Both the position numbers and the translations under genes were made by a program. Below the pieces are notes generated by a model. It was not told the DNA's origin, ran no database searches, and worked only from the letters and a program-made list of their open reading frames with translations. A stretch of DNA of 64,000 nucleotides from Thermovenabulum sp049723235 (GTDB taxonomy: Bacteria; Bacillota; Thermosediminibacteria; Thermosediminibacterales; Thermosediminibacteraceae), in NCBI RefSeq assembly GCF_049723235.1, contig NZ_JBNARB010000002.1, forward strand, positions 154,023 to 218,022. Reading direction: 5' to 3'. Positions 43,780 through 52,881 of the stretch are shown piece by piece (position 1 is the first letter of the stretch; each line of letters begins with the position of its first letter).

Positions 43780-44745
43780 TGTCAGGGTGAAATCCATCTG
43801 AGAAAATGTCAGTATGAGCAGGGAGATGATTGTTTTGTCACAGACGGAATTAAATAGACTTTATCTCTTGGAACAAGTTCTGGGAGGGATGATCACAAAT
43901 AGGCAGGCGGCTTTCCTCCTCGGAATCAGCGAGCACAACGTATATAGGCTCAAAACTAAACTAAAAAAGCATGGACCTGCTTTCATGGCCCACGGTAACC
44001 GGAGCCGCAAACCAGATTATTCTATACCTGAAAATATACGACAGCAAGTAGTCCAGCTCGCTCAAACTAAATACAGGGGGTGTAATTTTACTTTCCTCAG
44101 CAAGCTGCTTCATGAAAATGAAGGTATCACTTTAAGCCCTTCTTCCGTATCTCAAATTCTCAAAGCCGTAGGTATTTCTAGCGGCCAACGTATGCCTCAA
44201 ATGGGTCTTTTCCTCCAAATCGATGGCAGCGACGCTTCTACTCTGGATGAGGCTAATGCTGTGCTTAATGAGTTCACAAAAGAATATAACAGCAAGTTCG
44301 CAGTGCAGCCTATAACCCTATACCCGCTTTCCGCCCCATACCTTCTCATCTGCGCTTGGATCATATTTTCTGCTGGAAGGAATACAGTGTTTTGAATCCT
44401 GGTTATGTGATTCATTTTGAAGGCAAAGTCTACAAAGTGGTTAATCCTAAAGATGCTCCTTTTATACCGCTGCGTTCTGTTGTAGAAGTGCATAAATTCC
44501 CGGATGGAAGAATGTTTGTAGTTTGGAAAGGATACATTTACCCTTTGGAGTTCCTAAATGTCCCCAATCCTTGTGGCCAAAACTCTGAAAATGAACCTGT
44601 TGTTGGAACGGGCAAAAAGGCGGGCACTACGCCCGTTCGCAAGCCCACTCCGAATCATCCATGGCGTAAAACATGGTAAACTATTCAGCGTAATTATACC
44701 ACTACTACCCTGACAAATTCACAGACGAGCTTTACCTGACATTTT
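43780..44745 (+). mobile_element. ISNCY-type insertion sequence, internally deleted
   Basis: The element is bounded by inverted motifs: TGTCAGGGT at 43780 and ACCCTGACA at 44707. A second nested pair is AAAATGTCAG at 43803 and CTGACATTTT at 44736. These look like ends with repeated transposase-binding sites. About 0.97 kb remains instead of the about 1.5 kb needed for a full transposase gene. No clear target-site duplication was identified. Confidence 0.65.
43814..44679 (+). pseudogene. ISNCY-family transposase, internal deletion plus frameshift
   Basis: The 5' part codes an N-terminal helix-turn-helix and linker (LSQTELNRLYLLEQVLGGMI; then NRQAAFLLGIS) up to the start of the catalytic core (MGLFLQIDGSDA). 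It then jumps to a late region (STLDEANAVLNEFTKEYNSK), so most of the DDE core is missing. Near 44318 the frame shifts, and the C-terminal domain continues in another frame (NPGYVIHFEGKVYKVVNP...VWKGYIYPLEF). It cannot produce an active transposase. Confidence 0.8.
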
Positions 44746-44827
44746 CATTGACGCTTGACATTTAATATGCAAACTCGTCCGGCTTACATATGCCTTATAT
44801 GCAGTTCCTGTTCGTCGGACCGGGATT

Positions 44828-44951
44828 TTGCTTCCGGCTTCCTTCAGATTCCACCTCGCGGTGGACACCCTTGCCTTCAGCTAACGGTTGGTGCTATCAA
44901 CCCCCGTAATGGACTTTCACCATCAAGGTCGCGGGCATGCCGCGCGCACAT
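44828..44951 (+). repeat. Dispersed structured repeat, full copy C
   Basis: 124 bases; see copy B. It additionally has a clean CCACC-TCGC-GGTGG hairpin and GCGG-GCATG-CCGC near the end. It lies about 80 bases after the defective insertion sequence, and its last base touches the terminator stem beginning at 44952. Confidence 0.85.
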
Positions 44952-44982
44952 AAAAAACTTCGGCCAAAGGCCGAAGTTTTTT
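44952..44982. terminator. Terminator of the O-antigen-ligase-like gene
   Basis: 14-bp stem AAAAAACTTCGGCC with its complement around a 3-base loop; strong in both directions. The minus-strand gene ends at 44987. Confidence 0.88.
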
Positions 44983-44986
44983 TACG

Positions 44987-47236
44987 CTATTCCCAATCTT
45001 TTTTCCCGTCTTCATCCAGGTCTAAAGAATAATCCTTTACTTTTGAAATATCGTCTATTTCTTTTAATTTTACTACATTTTCTTTTGTCATGTCGTTTAA
45101 GAGCTTTTCCGATTTATATGTATAAAGGGCAAGCTCTTTTGTTGCGGTGAGTTTAACTACCGACGGGTCGTTTTTGGGGGCTTTGCTGTTTAATTCTTTT
45201 ATTTTTTCGGGGATCTTGGCGCATTTTTCCAAAAGCGCTTTTGCCTTATCCTTATTGTCCTTCACTATATATATTTCCGCTACCTTTTCGTAGGCTTCCG
45301 AAAGGGCCTGCCACATCTCTATGTTGAACGGATTAAATTTGACCGCTTCTTCCAAGATATTTATACCTTCATCGAGTTTTCCCCTCTTTAAATAAGCTGC
45401 GCCCAGCATTAACTTGTACTTTGCATTATAGGGTTCTAAAGCTGCGGCTTTTTCTTTTAATTCCAGGGATTTTTCCAGCATCGTTTTATTATTTTGATTT
45501 TCCCCTATTACCTCGTATATCTGCGAAAGATCTGCGATGAAAGAAACGGTAAGGGGGTCGTATTTTTTTGCCTTTTCAAAGTATTCTATGGCTTTTGCCC
45601 CATCACCCTGTTCAAGGCTTCTTACTGCCGCCTGTCCGTAGTTGTAGCCCGTAAAAAGGGTAGAGGAAACAACAATTAATAAAAGCGCAATAACTGCAAA
45701 AACCGGCTTTTGCAGAGAAAATGCTTCCTGTTTTATCATGCCCGCTTCGTCCTTATGGGAGAGGTTTTTTGCTACAGCTAAAAGCACCCACAAGAGCATT
45801 GCCACGGCTCCAAGGGATAGGTTAAAGTCTACGGAGCTATGTCCCAGGAGGGCTACCGCCCCCGCAAAGGATGCCCATAAGTAGGATTTTTCTTGCAGTG
45901 AGAGGAAGTCGCTTTTTAAAACCTTTATAGTTTTAGCAGCAATTGTAATAAACATTGCTGCAAAGGATAAAAGACCGATAATTCCGGTTTCAACGGTGAG
46001 CTGCAGGGGGAAGCTGTGCACTTCCGTTGTGAAATACCTGTAAGATTGGAAGGCAAAGTAAGCGGATTTCCAGCCTCCACCGCCATATCCGAGTATTGGC
46101 CTTTGTTTTATCATTTTTATTGCATCGCGGTAATACGAAAGTCTTTGCTGTACACTGAGCTGATTAGGATCAATCTGTTTTATCCTTTCCTTAACCACAT
46201 CGGGAAGTATTTCCCCACCGGTGAAATATACGGAAAGTCCGAATAAAACTAAAATAATTACGGCAAAGGCCACCGCTTTTTTGAAGTCTATATAAAGTCC
46301 CTTTTTTTCGATTAAGAAATATATAAGATATGATAGTGCCAAAGAAGCTATGAGCCCGGTAAAGTACCACAGCCAAACTTGAGCCCCCTTCCCTGAAGAG
46401 ATGGCATTCCCGAGTCCTATGGAGGCTATCAGTGAAGCAATAAAGGATTCAGCGAAAAACAAAATCCCCTTTGATTTGTTTTCCTTAGAAAGCCCGAGGA
46501 GGAATACGAGGTAAAATAACGGGAATAAAAGCCACGCCGCCCGGGAAAGGGTAAAAATAAAGGTAATAAGGTAAGTATAGTTTAATGCCGAAAAGATTAT
46601 GTTTTCCGTTAAACTTTTTGAAGCGGATTTAACGCCGAGCCCGATGAAAAAGGCTGCGGTCAGGTATGCCGCTAAGGTATTGGGGTATTGCAGGCTGGAG
46701 TTTATCCTCCCACCCACAAAAGCACCGTTGTAGTTTATGGTGCCAGCAGCAGCGCCGAGACCTATTATTGATACCCCCAGGGCTGAAATTAAAATCGTCC
46801 AGAGTAATCCCTTCACGTCCTTTTCGGATTTTAAAAGGTCTACCGTCAATGCGTAGGCAAAAAAGTAATTTAGATACCTTAAAAATTCGCCCACGGCAAA
46901 GCGCAGGTTAACGGAGACAAACATAGATAAAAGGTACGAAATTACTACGGCAAATGCCGCATAATCGGAAATCCCTTTAAAAAGCACGCTTTTTCTGCAA
47001 TTAAACCCTCCCGATATTGCCCAGAGAAAAATAAGTATTCCCGTGAAAATATGGGTAGGTAAAAATTCCTTATCAAAGAACATCCCCCTGAAATAGGGCG
47101 GGTAAAATATTAGGATTAAAAGTCCGAAGTAAATTATCCTTTCAAAGGAAAATCCCGAATCATTGATTTTTTTCTGGGCTTTATTTTTGCTTTTCATTTC
47201 GCTTTTTTTATCATTTTTCTTATCCGGCTTTTGCAA
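44987..47236 (-). CDS. O-antigen ligase/Wzy_C-type membrane protein with TPR domain
   Basis: 749 residues. About 12-14 transmembrane helices (45-530) with the Wzy_C loop, including RLSYYRDAIKMIKQRPILGY, then GGGG and the TEVHSFPLQLTVETGIIGLL loop. A C-terminal tetratricopeptide region (about 550-690) has repeats such as AIEYFEKAKKYDPLTVSFIA. Such proteins transfer lipid-linked glycans to acceptors at the outer face, and several are protein O-oligosaccharyl transferases. It may therefore attach the 13-34 kb locus glycan to S-layer or wall acceptors, although it lies outside that operon. TTG 47236 after GGGGG. Confidence 0.85.
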   Translation of the reverse strand: MQKPDKKNDKKSEMKSKNKAQKKINDSGFSFERIIYFGLLILIFYPPYFRGMFFDKEFLPTHIFTGILIFLWAISGGFNCRKSVLFKGISDYAAFAVVISYLLSMFVSVNLRFAVGEFLRYLNYFFAYALTVDLLKSEKDVKGLLWTILISALGVSIIGLGAAAGTINYNGAFVGGRINSSLQYPNTLAAYLTAAFFIGLGVKSASKSLTENIIFSALNYTYLITFIFTLSRAAWLLFPLFYLVFLLGLSKENKSKGILFFAESFIASLIASIGLGNAISSGKGAQVWLWYFTGLIASLALSYLIYFLIEKKGLYIDFKKAVAFAVIILVLFGLSVYFTGGEILPDVVKERIKQIDPNQLSVQQRLSYYRDAIKMIKQRPILGYGGGGWKSAYFAFQSYRYFTTEVHSFPLQLTVETGIIGLLSFAAMFITIAAKTIKVLKSDFLSLQEKSYLWASFAGAVALLGHSSVDFNLSLGAVAMLLWVLLAVAKNLSHKDEAGMIKQEAFSLQKPVFAVIALLLIVVSSTLFTGYNYGQAAVRSLEQGDGAKAIEYFEKAKKYDPLTVSFIADLSQIYEVIGENQNNKTMLEKSLELKEKAAALEPYNAKYKLMLGAAYLKRGKLDEGINILEEAVKFNPFNIEMWQALSEAYEKVAEIYIVKDNKDKAKALLEKCAKIPEKIKELNSKAPKNDPSVVKLTATKELALYTYKSEKLLNDMTKENVVKLKEIDDISKVKDYSLDLDEDGKKDWE

Positions 47237-47311
47237 GATAACTACCCCCGTTTTATAAAATACACCAAAATTAATTTTAGCAGGAAATTTTTTATTTTGA
47301 AATTCCCTTTT

Positions 47312-47734
47312 TCAGTTTTCTTTTACCATTTCTTCCAATATTATTTGCGCAAACCTTTCAAAGTCCTCCAAATTATTTTGTATAATATCATAAACCTTTT
47401 TTATATCTATATCCCAGTAAATATGTACAAGCCTATTCCTGAATTTAGCCATTTGCTGCAGGCTTTCGGAAAAATCATGAGGTAAAATTTTTTCTTCTTC
47501 AAGCACCCTGAATATATCGGCATAGTCTTTAGGATTCCTGTAACCCCTGCTGGCAATTATATGATTACCTATATTTTGGACGGTTTCTATAGCTACCTGC
47601 AAAAGCCTTTCAGCTGCTGCCCTTGTAATCGAATTTTCTTCAAATTCATCAAAAGGAATATTTTTTAAGCTGTTTAATTCTTTTAGGTACTTATTTAATA
47701 GGGATAGCTGCCTGAAAATTTTCTCTTTATTCAA
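47312..47734 (-). CDS. HEPN-domain toxin (HepT-like), pair 2
   Basis: 140 residues, all-helical, with RX4HXY at R99-N-R-L-V-H104-I-Y106. TTG start 47734 overlaps the MNT stop by 4 bp (TTGA). Same toxin family as 41820 but of the longer DUF86 subtype and only distantly similar; here the C-terminus is natural. Expected to be a ribonuclease silenced by AMPylation of Tyr106. Confidence 0.85.
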   Translation of the reverse strand: MNKEKIFRQLSLLNKYLKELNSLKNIPFDEFEENSITRAAAERLLQVAIETVQNIGNHIIASRGYRNPKDYADIFRVLEEEKILPHDFSESLQQMAKFRNRLVHIYWDIDIKKVYDIIQNNLEDFERFAQIILEEMVKEN

Positions 47735-48189
47735 ACTATAAACCTCCCTTCTTTTATCCTTTTTTTCAAATAAAAATTATACTCATCATAAATATGTTTC
47801 ACATCAAAATACTCCTCTAAAGCTCTTACCTGGAAATCGCACCTTGCTTCTTTATCCTTTTCGTAAATTAATTTATTTGATGAAATTACTTCGTATTTCA
47901 GATACGGAGGACAATTGTTGAGTATAACAAGGTCGAATTCATCCGTTTCAAGGGCATCGGAAATATCTCCTATAAGTTTGAGTTCCATATAGAAAATTTC
48001 TTTATCCGTTGCCTTTGTTTTTAAAAGCACTGCGATGTCAATGTCGCTTAAATCCGTGGTTTTACCTGTAGCATAGGAACCGTAAATGTACGCTGCTATT
48101 ATTTCCGGATAGTTTTTGAAAACTTCGGGAAGCTTCTCCAAAGCTCTATTTAATATGTCCTTTGGAAGCTTTTTGCCGTATTTAATCAT
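47731..48189 (-). CDS. MNT-type nucleotidyltransferase antitoxin (MntA-like), pair 2
   Basis: 152 residues with G37-S38-Y-A-T-G and D49-x-D51 in IYGSYATGKTTDLSDIDIAV. It would AMPylate the HEPN partner. It begins only 12 bp after the jetD stop, with its own GAGGAGG site, so pair 2 is probably co-transcribed with the Wadjet genes. Confidence 0.87.
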   Translation of the reverse strand: MIKYGKKLPKDILNRALEKLPEVFKNYPEIIAAYIYGSYATGKTTDLSDIDIAVLLKTKATDKEIFYMELKLIGDISDALETDEFDLVILNNCPPYLKYEVISSNKLIYEKDKEARCDFQVRALEEYFDVKHIYDEYNFYLKKRIKEGRFIV

Positions 48190-48201
48190 TTTTGTTCCTC
48201 C

Positions 48202-49425
48202 TCACGAAATCACGGCCTCCTGTTCGAGTCTTATACCCAGTTTCAGCATCTCTTTTATTACATCATGGAATTCTTTAAAATCCTGTTTTTCTAATAAGTT
48301 CCTCAATTTTTCTTCGTAAACCTTTTCCAAAGGCTCTCCTAAGTCTTTATACTTTATCAGGGTTTCTCTATCCATATATAAGGGAATTAAATCCGGTATT
48401 ATTTCCTTTAATTTTAAAAAGATTTTAAACCCGCCCAGGTCTATGTCTCCCCAGTGGAATATTTTTACGGGTTTATTTTTTTCTTTAATAAACTCGTAAA
48501 GCTTTTCTAAAAAAAGCCTTTTTGATGGGCTGTAAAAGCCTCCAAGGTAGAGGATGAAATCTTCTCTTAAATCCGCATCCTTTAGAAGGTAATAAAAATT
48601 TGCCTTGTTTTCGACGGTAATTATTTTTTCGCAGGATAAATCGATTATTTGAAGTTCCTTGATAGACAGGCTGTTTAAGGATGCACCGAAGGGAAAAAGG
48701 GAAAAATCCAAAATATTACCCTTTAAGCTTACCTTCAACGAGCCGAAAAATAATATTTCTTCTATGGTCTTTACTATGCCTATTTTTTCAAAGGCTTCTT
48801 TCTCTTCCACATCCTCCTTTAAAAAAAACTCTTTTAATACGGCAAATACCTTTGCCCTCACCTTCTCAAATTCCTTGCTCCCTTTTAAATATCTTTTGCT
48901 GAAAACCCTCTCCAAAAGCTCTTCATCCCCTTTTTCGTCTATGCCCTTTAATGCTTTTAAGGTAAGTTCCATTAGGTCTTCTTCCTTTGGAAGGTATGCG
49001 GGGTAGTTTTTAGCCTTAATATTTTCTAATTCAAAATCTATAAAATCCGAAAGCCAATTTTCTTTAACATCTTTTTTTAAATTCAAAAGCTTTTCTGCCA
49101 TCCTGTTTAAAATGGACTCTTTCGGCTCCCTTTTTGCAATTTCATAGGCTTTTTCTAAGTTTTGCGTATTTAAAAACACTTTTTCTACTATATTCCCTTC
49201 TTCGAATTTTGCCCATTTGATTTCAATGACTCCTTCACCTTCTAATTCCTTTAATGCATAATGTATATTCTCCTTTGCTTCCACATTTTCCAGGTCGTAA
49301 TGGGGAAATTCTTTCTTTGTAAAGTCTATCTTTATCCTTCTTTCTACTTTAGATTTGCCGGAAAATATTTTGCTTTTTTCGTATTTTTCAAGGAGTTTGT
49401 TTAACAGGGCTTTTTTATAATCCAA
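48202..49425 (-). CDS. jetD: Wadjet JetD, Toprim-type nuclease subunit
   Basis: 407 residues: N-terminal DUF3322-like region and C-terminal DUF2220/Toprim domain. The Toprim Glu lies in IITVENKANFYYLL, and the metal DxD in HWGDIDLGGFKIF. In Wadjet, JetD cleaves plasmid DNA once the JetABC loop extruder has stalled on a small circle. TTG 49425 lies inside the last codons of jetC (11-bp overlap), so synthesis is coupled. Confidence 0.88.
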   Translation of the reverse strand: MDYKKALLNKLLEKYEKSKIFSGKSKVERRIKIDFTKKEFPHYDLENVEAKENIHYALKELEGEGVIEIKWAKFEEGNIVEKVFLNTQNLEKAYEIAKREPKESILNRMAEKLLNLKKDVKENWLSDFIDFELENIKAKNYPAYLPKEEDLMELTLKALKGIDEKGDEELLERVFSKRYLKGSKEFEKVRAKVFAVLKEFFLKEDVEEKEAFEKIGIVKTIEEILFFGSLKVSLKGNILDFSLFPFGASLNSLSIKELQIIDLSCEKIITVENKANFYYLLKDADLREDFILYLGGFYSPSKRLFLEKLYEFIKEKNKPVKIFHWGDIDLGGFKIFLKLKEIIPDLIPLYMDRETLIKYKDLGEPLEKVYEEKLRNLLEKQDFKEFHDVIKEMLKLGIRLEQEAVIS

Positions 49426-52400
49426 CGCTTACCTCAGCCTCCTCCAGAACCTCCCTCGGGTCGAAGGCGCGCACGATAATCCTGTTTTTGCTCCTTATGA
49501 CGCAAAGGTTCCTGTCCACCAGAGTGGCTATGTCCTGGATTTTTTCCGTAGGTGCGGATATAATCGCCTGAAAACCCATGTTCCTCAGAAGTTTTATGCT
49601 TTCCTGCACCCTCTGGTGGTCCATTTTGCTGAAGGCTTCATCGAAGATTATGAGCCTCAAGGTATTGTTTTCCCTGTACATATTCCCCATCCTGTATATC
49701 CTGCCGAAGGATGCAAGAATGGAGATGTAAAAGGGGGTCTGGGTCTCGCCTCCCGATTTTTTAAGGAGGGTCCTGGAAAGCCTCGATTCCCTTCCCTGTT
49801 CATCGGTGACTACGAGGTCAAAGTTAAGATACGTCCTGTAGTCGGTGAATTTTTGAATGTTTTCCTCAAGCCTTACCCTCTCGTCGACGGAAAGGTTTTG
49901 TTCACCCACGTAGACTATCTGGTTGAAAAGCTCTTCTAAAGCGTCCCGGTGCTTGTTTTGAAATTCTATGGAAAATATGGTGTATCCCTCAAGCAGCATC
50001 CCGTCCATTATCATGTCGTAAAATTTTCTGTAAGCGGGATTGGGCTTTACCTCGAATTTGTATCTATCCTTTCCGAAGGAAAACTGCTTTAAGGCGGTAT
50101 TTAGTTCCTCTATCTGAGCGTAAACGGTATCGATGTTTTGCTTTAGCTTGCTTATAAAGTCGTCCTGAAACTGCATCCTCGCCTTTTCCTTGGCATCCTT
50201 TATTTTTTCTTCGTATAAAGGAAGTTCGGTATTCAAAAGCCTTTCCAGTTCCTTTTTGTATTCGCCGTTATCAAAAGACGAGATATCATAGGGCATTTTG
50301 TACTCCCTGTTGTAGTCCGACCTTTTGTTCAAAAGCTCGCTCCACCTTTTTTCCTTCTGGCTCCTCGTCCTTGCCACCTGGCTTAAAAAGGCGCTTATAA
50401 TGTTTTCTGGAAGTTTCCTGTTTTCAAGCTCCCTTAAAAATCTTGGCTCACCCGTTTCCTTTACAAATTCGGGTTCAAAGGAAAGTTCTATCTCCTTTTG
50501 TTTTTCATTAAGCTCCATTTCGACTTCCCTTAACCTGTAGCTATCAACCTGAATTTCTGAATTGATTTTGTTTATTTCGCCGGTAATTTTTTCCCTTTCC
50601 CTTTTTATATTTTCCATTTCCCTTTCCGTTTTTTGTATTTTTTCATCTATTTCTAAAATTTTTGAAAGGTCAAGGTTAGAAAGCTCCCTTCTTACACTTT
50701 CCAGAGCCTCTTTTAAGGATATATAATCTTGCTTTTCCTTTTTTGCGCCTTTTGCATTCTCTATAAAAATCTCCGTTATGGGCTCTATATTTTTTATTTT
50801 GCTTAAGGTTTCGTATTTTTCCTTTATTTTATTCAAAAGCCCTTCCTTTTCATCTTTTTCGGCCAATTTTACCTCTAATAGTTTTTCTAAGGACTTTTTA
50901 CCTATATAGGGAGTCTTGTACCTTTCGGGACTGAGCTGCCTTGCAACGTAATTTTGATACAGCATGCAATCGGGAGTAATGGCAGTAGCGTAATTCCTTA
51001 ATTCTTCCACCCTTTCGCATTTTACTACCCTGCCCAGGATGTAGTCCACAAAAAGGCGGGCGTATCTATTCTCGGTCACCACTTCAAAGGCTAGGCTATT
51101 TTTTTCTACCTTGATGTTTTGCCTTTCCAGTTTTCCCGTATCCACAAGCCCTATGTCGTAAAAACCTTTTTTAAACTTTTGTTCATCGTAAATTTTTAAG
51201 GCATCGACAAAATACCTCGGCTCCGCAATAAGGTAAAACTTCTGGGTGTGAAGGTATGCCTCAACTGCATTGTGCCATTTTTTATCCTTTACCTCTATAA
51301 GGTCTGCCAGTATTTCAACTTTGACATCCCTTCTATATTTATTTTTTAAAGCCGTCTCTATTTCACTTTTTAGTTCTAAAAGCTTTTTGTCATAGGGCTT
51401 TATTCCCTTTTTCAGGTTTTCAATTTCACTTCTTAGTTCTAAAAGAAGGGCTTCCAAAGCCGATTTTTCCTGTTCTAAAGAAAAGTATAGTTTTTCAATC
51501 TTATTTTTAAATCCAAAAGTGAGCTCTTTTAAAAGGGACAAATCTTCTTCCTTTATATTTTCAACATTTTCAAAGGAAAGGGCTTTTAGTTCCTGTATAC
51601 CTTTTTTTATATTTAAGGCTAAATTTTCGCCAAACTCTTCTTCTGCAAAGGTAGAGAAATCTTCAACGGTCTTTTCCCAATTTTTTAAAAGCCTTGAAAG
51701 GAATTCCAAAAAGCTTGATATGCTTGCCTTTTTGCCATTGATATTTTCTAATAAGCTTTTTTCTTCCCTTTCAAGCATGTCCTTTTTCTGGTAGGCCTGT
51801 AAGCTGTATTTTTCCTTTATAAGTGATTCCCTCTGCCCTTCGAGGGTTTTTAATTTTTCCTCAAGGGAAAGCTTGTATTGTTCTTTTTCTTTTATTGTAT
51901 TCTCTTTTTCCTTTATCGCCTTCAGCAAATCCTGCTTTTCGTTCTTCTTCTTTTCCACTTCAGCTCTTTTTATGAGGTATTCCTGCTCTTTTAACCTTTT
52001 TTCTTCGTTTAAAAAGCTTTCAAAAAGCTCTTCTATTTCCTTTAAGGCTTGGACCCTTTTTTTGACCTGCTCGGCCTGGTACTCCAGCTCTTTGTAATAC
52101 CTCAGGTTTTCCTGCATGCTGGAAATATCTATCTTATTTTGCACATCGCAGACGTACTCGCTTATGAAATTTTCTATATCGATAATGGGAGAAAAGGGGA
52201 CGGATTTTCTAAAAACCCTGTAAAATTTTTCGTTCAAACTCCCCATTTTTGTTATAAAGTGAAGCTGGTACTCCCGATTGGAATCGAAGATTTTATACCT
52301 TTCTTTGTATTTAGAGCTTAAGTATGTCCTTAAATTCCTTATATTTAAAGGAAAACCTCCCATTACGAATTGATTTTCGGGTAATGCAGAGTCCAAATAA

Positions 52401-52783
52401 AAAAACTTATGGTTAATTTCCCCATCCTCGTAAGCGTCAAATACAACTCCGTAAGAAAAGCTTGTTTTTTTCACCGTATCGTAAAATTCTCCCGCAATGT
52501 AGCTTGTAAAATTGCCGCTTCTTAAAACTACAAAGCCGCCTTCCCCGTCGTCAGCAATTTCTCCCCTTAAGTAGCTTTTCAGGGTCCTTTTGGATTTATC
52601 GTTGGCAGCTTTGTTGAAAAAGTCTCCTTTTGTATCACCGAGTATGAGCACCTGTAAGGCATCTATTATTGTGGATTTTCCGGCACCGTTTTTCCCGGTG
52701 AGGAAATTTATCATTTCAAATTCGATTACTTCATGGTAAATGTAATGCCAGTTGATAAGCAAAAGTTTTTTTAAAAGCTTCAA
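49415..52783 (-). CDS. jetC: Wadjet JetC, SMC/MukB-like ATPase
   Basis: 1122 residues. N-terminal Walker A GKNGAGKST (30-38), a long coiled coil broken by a central hinge region (about 470-650), ABC signature LLKKSGGETQ and Walker B LRLIIFDEAFSKMD near the C-terminus. This is the condensin-like motor that extrudes DNA loops. It starts with TTG 52783, overlapping a 32-codon ORF by TTGA. Full length; all ATPase motifs intact. Confidence 0.92.
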   Translation of the reverse strand: MKLLKKLLLINWHYIYHEVIEFEMINFLTGKNGAGKSTIIDALQVLILGDTKGDFFNKAANDKSKRTLKSYLRGEIADDGEGGFVVLRSGNFTSYIAGEFYDTVKKTSFSYGVVFDAYEDGEINHKFFYLDSALPENQFVMGGFPLNIRNLRTYLSSKYKERYKIFDSNREYQLHFITKMGSLNEKFYRVFRKSVPFSPIIDIENFISEYVCDVQNKIDISSMQENLRYYKELEYQAEQVKKRVQALKEIEELFESFLNEEKRLKEQEYLIKRAEVEKKKNEKQDLLKAIKEKENTIKEKEQYKLSLEEKLKTLEGQRESLIKEKYSLQAYQKKDMLEREEKSLLENINGKKASISSFLEFLSRLLKNWEKTVEDFSTFAEEEFGENLALNIKKGIQELKALSFENVENIKEEDLSLLKELTFGFKNKIEKLYFSLEQEKSALEALLLELRSEIENLKKGIKPYDKKLLELKSEIETALKNKYRRDVKVEILADLIEVKDKKWHNAVEAYLHTQKFYLIAEPRYFVDALKIYDEQKFKKGFYDIGLVDTGKLERQNIKVEKNSLAFEVVTENRYARLFVDYILGRVVKCERVEELRNYATAITPDCMLYQNYVARQLSPERYKTPYIGKKSLEKLLEVKLAEKDEKEGLLNKIKEKYETLSKIKNIEPITEIFIENAKGAKKEKQDYISLKEALESVRRELSNLDLSKILEIDEKIQKTEREMENIKREREKITGEINKINSEIQVDSYRLREVEMELNEKQKEIELSFEPEFVKETGEPRFLRELENRKLPENIISAFLSQVARTRSQKEKRWSELLNKRSDYNREYKMPYDISSFDNGEYKKELERLLNTELPLYEEKIKDAKEKARMQFQDDFISKLKQNIDTVYAQIEELNTALKQFSFGKDRYKFEVKPNPAYRKFYDMIMDGMLLEGYTIFSIEFQNKHRDALEELFNQIVYVGEQNLSVDERVRLEENIQKFTDYRTYLNFDLVVTDEQGRESRLSRTLLKKSGGETQTPFYISILASFGRIYRMGNMYRENNTLRLIIFDEAFSKMDHQRVQESIKLLRNMGFQAIISAPTEKIQDIATLVDRNLCVIRSKNRIIVRAFDPREVLEEAEVSVGL

Positions 52784-52878
52784 TTTATCTCCCCCTGCGG
52801 TTTAAAATCTATCTCAAAATCTTCGAATATGCCCATTTTAACTTTGCTCGAAAAGGTAACTAGCCATCCTAAAGACAT
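52780..52878 (-). CDS. Small ORF between jetB and jetC (32 residues)
   Basis: ATG 52878 lies 6 bases after GGAGGAGGAAT, within jetB's last codons region, and the frame ends in a TGA that overlaps the jetC TTG. The product opens MSLGWLVTFSSKVKMGIFED and ends PQGEIN. No domain is recognised. The strong ribosome site and coupled stop suggest that it is translated, at least to deliver ribosomes to jetC's weak TTG start; whether the peptide has a role is unknown. Confidence 0.5.
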   Translation of the reverse strand: MSLGWLVTFSSKVKMGIFEDFEIDFKPQGEIN

Positions 52879-52881
52879 TTT

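Noticed and set aside
44755..45150. 131-codon plus-strand open frame over the repeat and the ligase gene's 3' end
   Set aside because: It translates repeat copy C and the antisense of a clear gene; such frames are typical artefacts.
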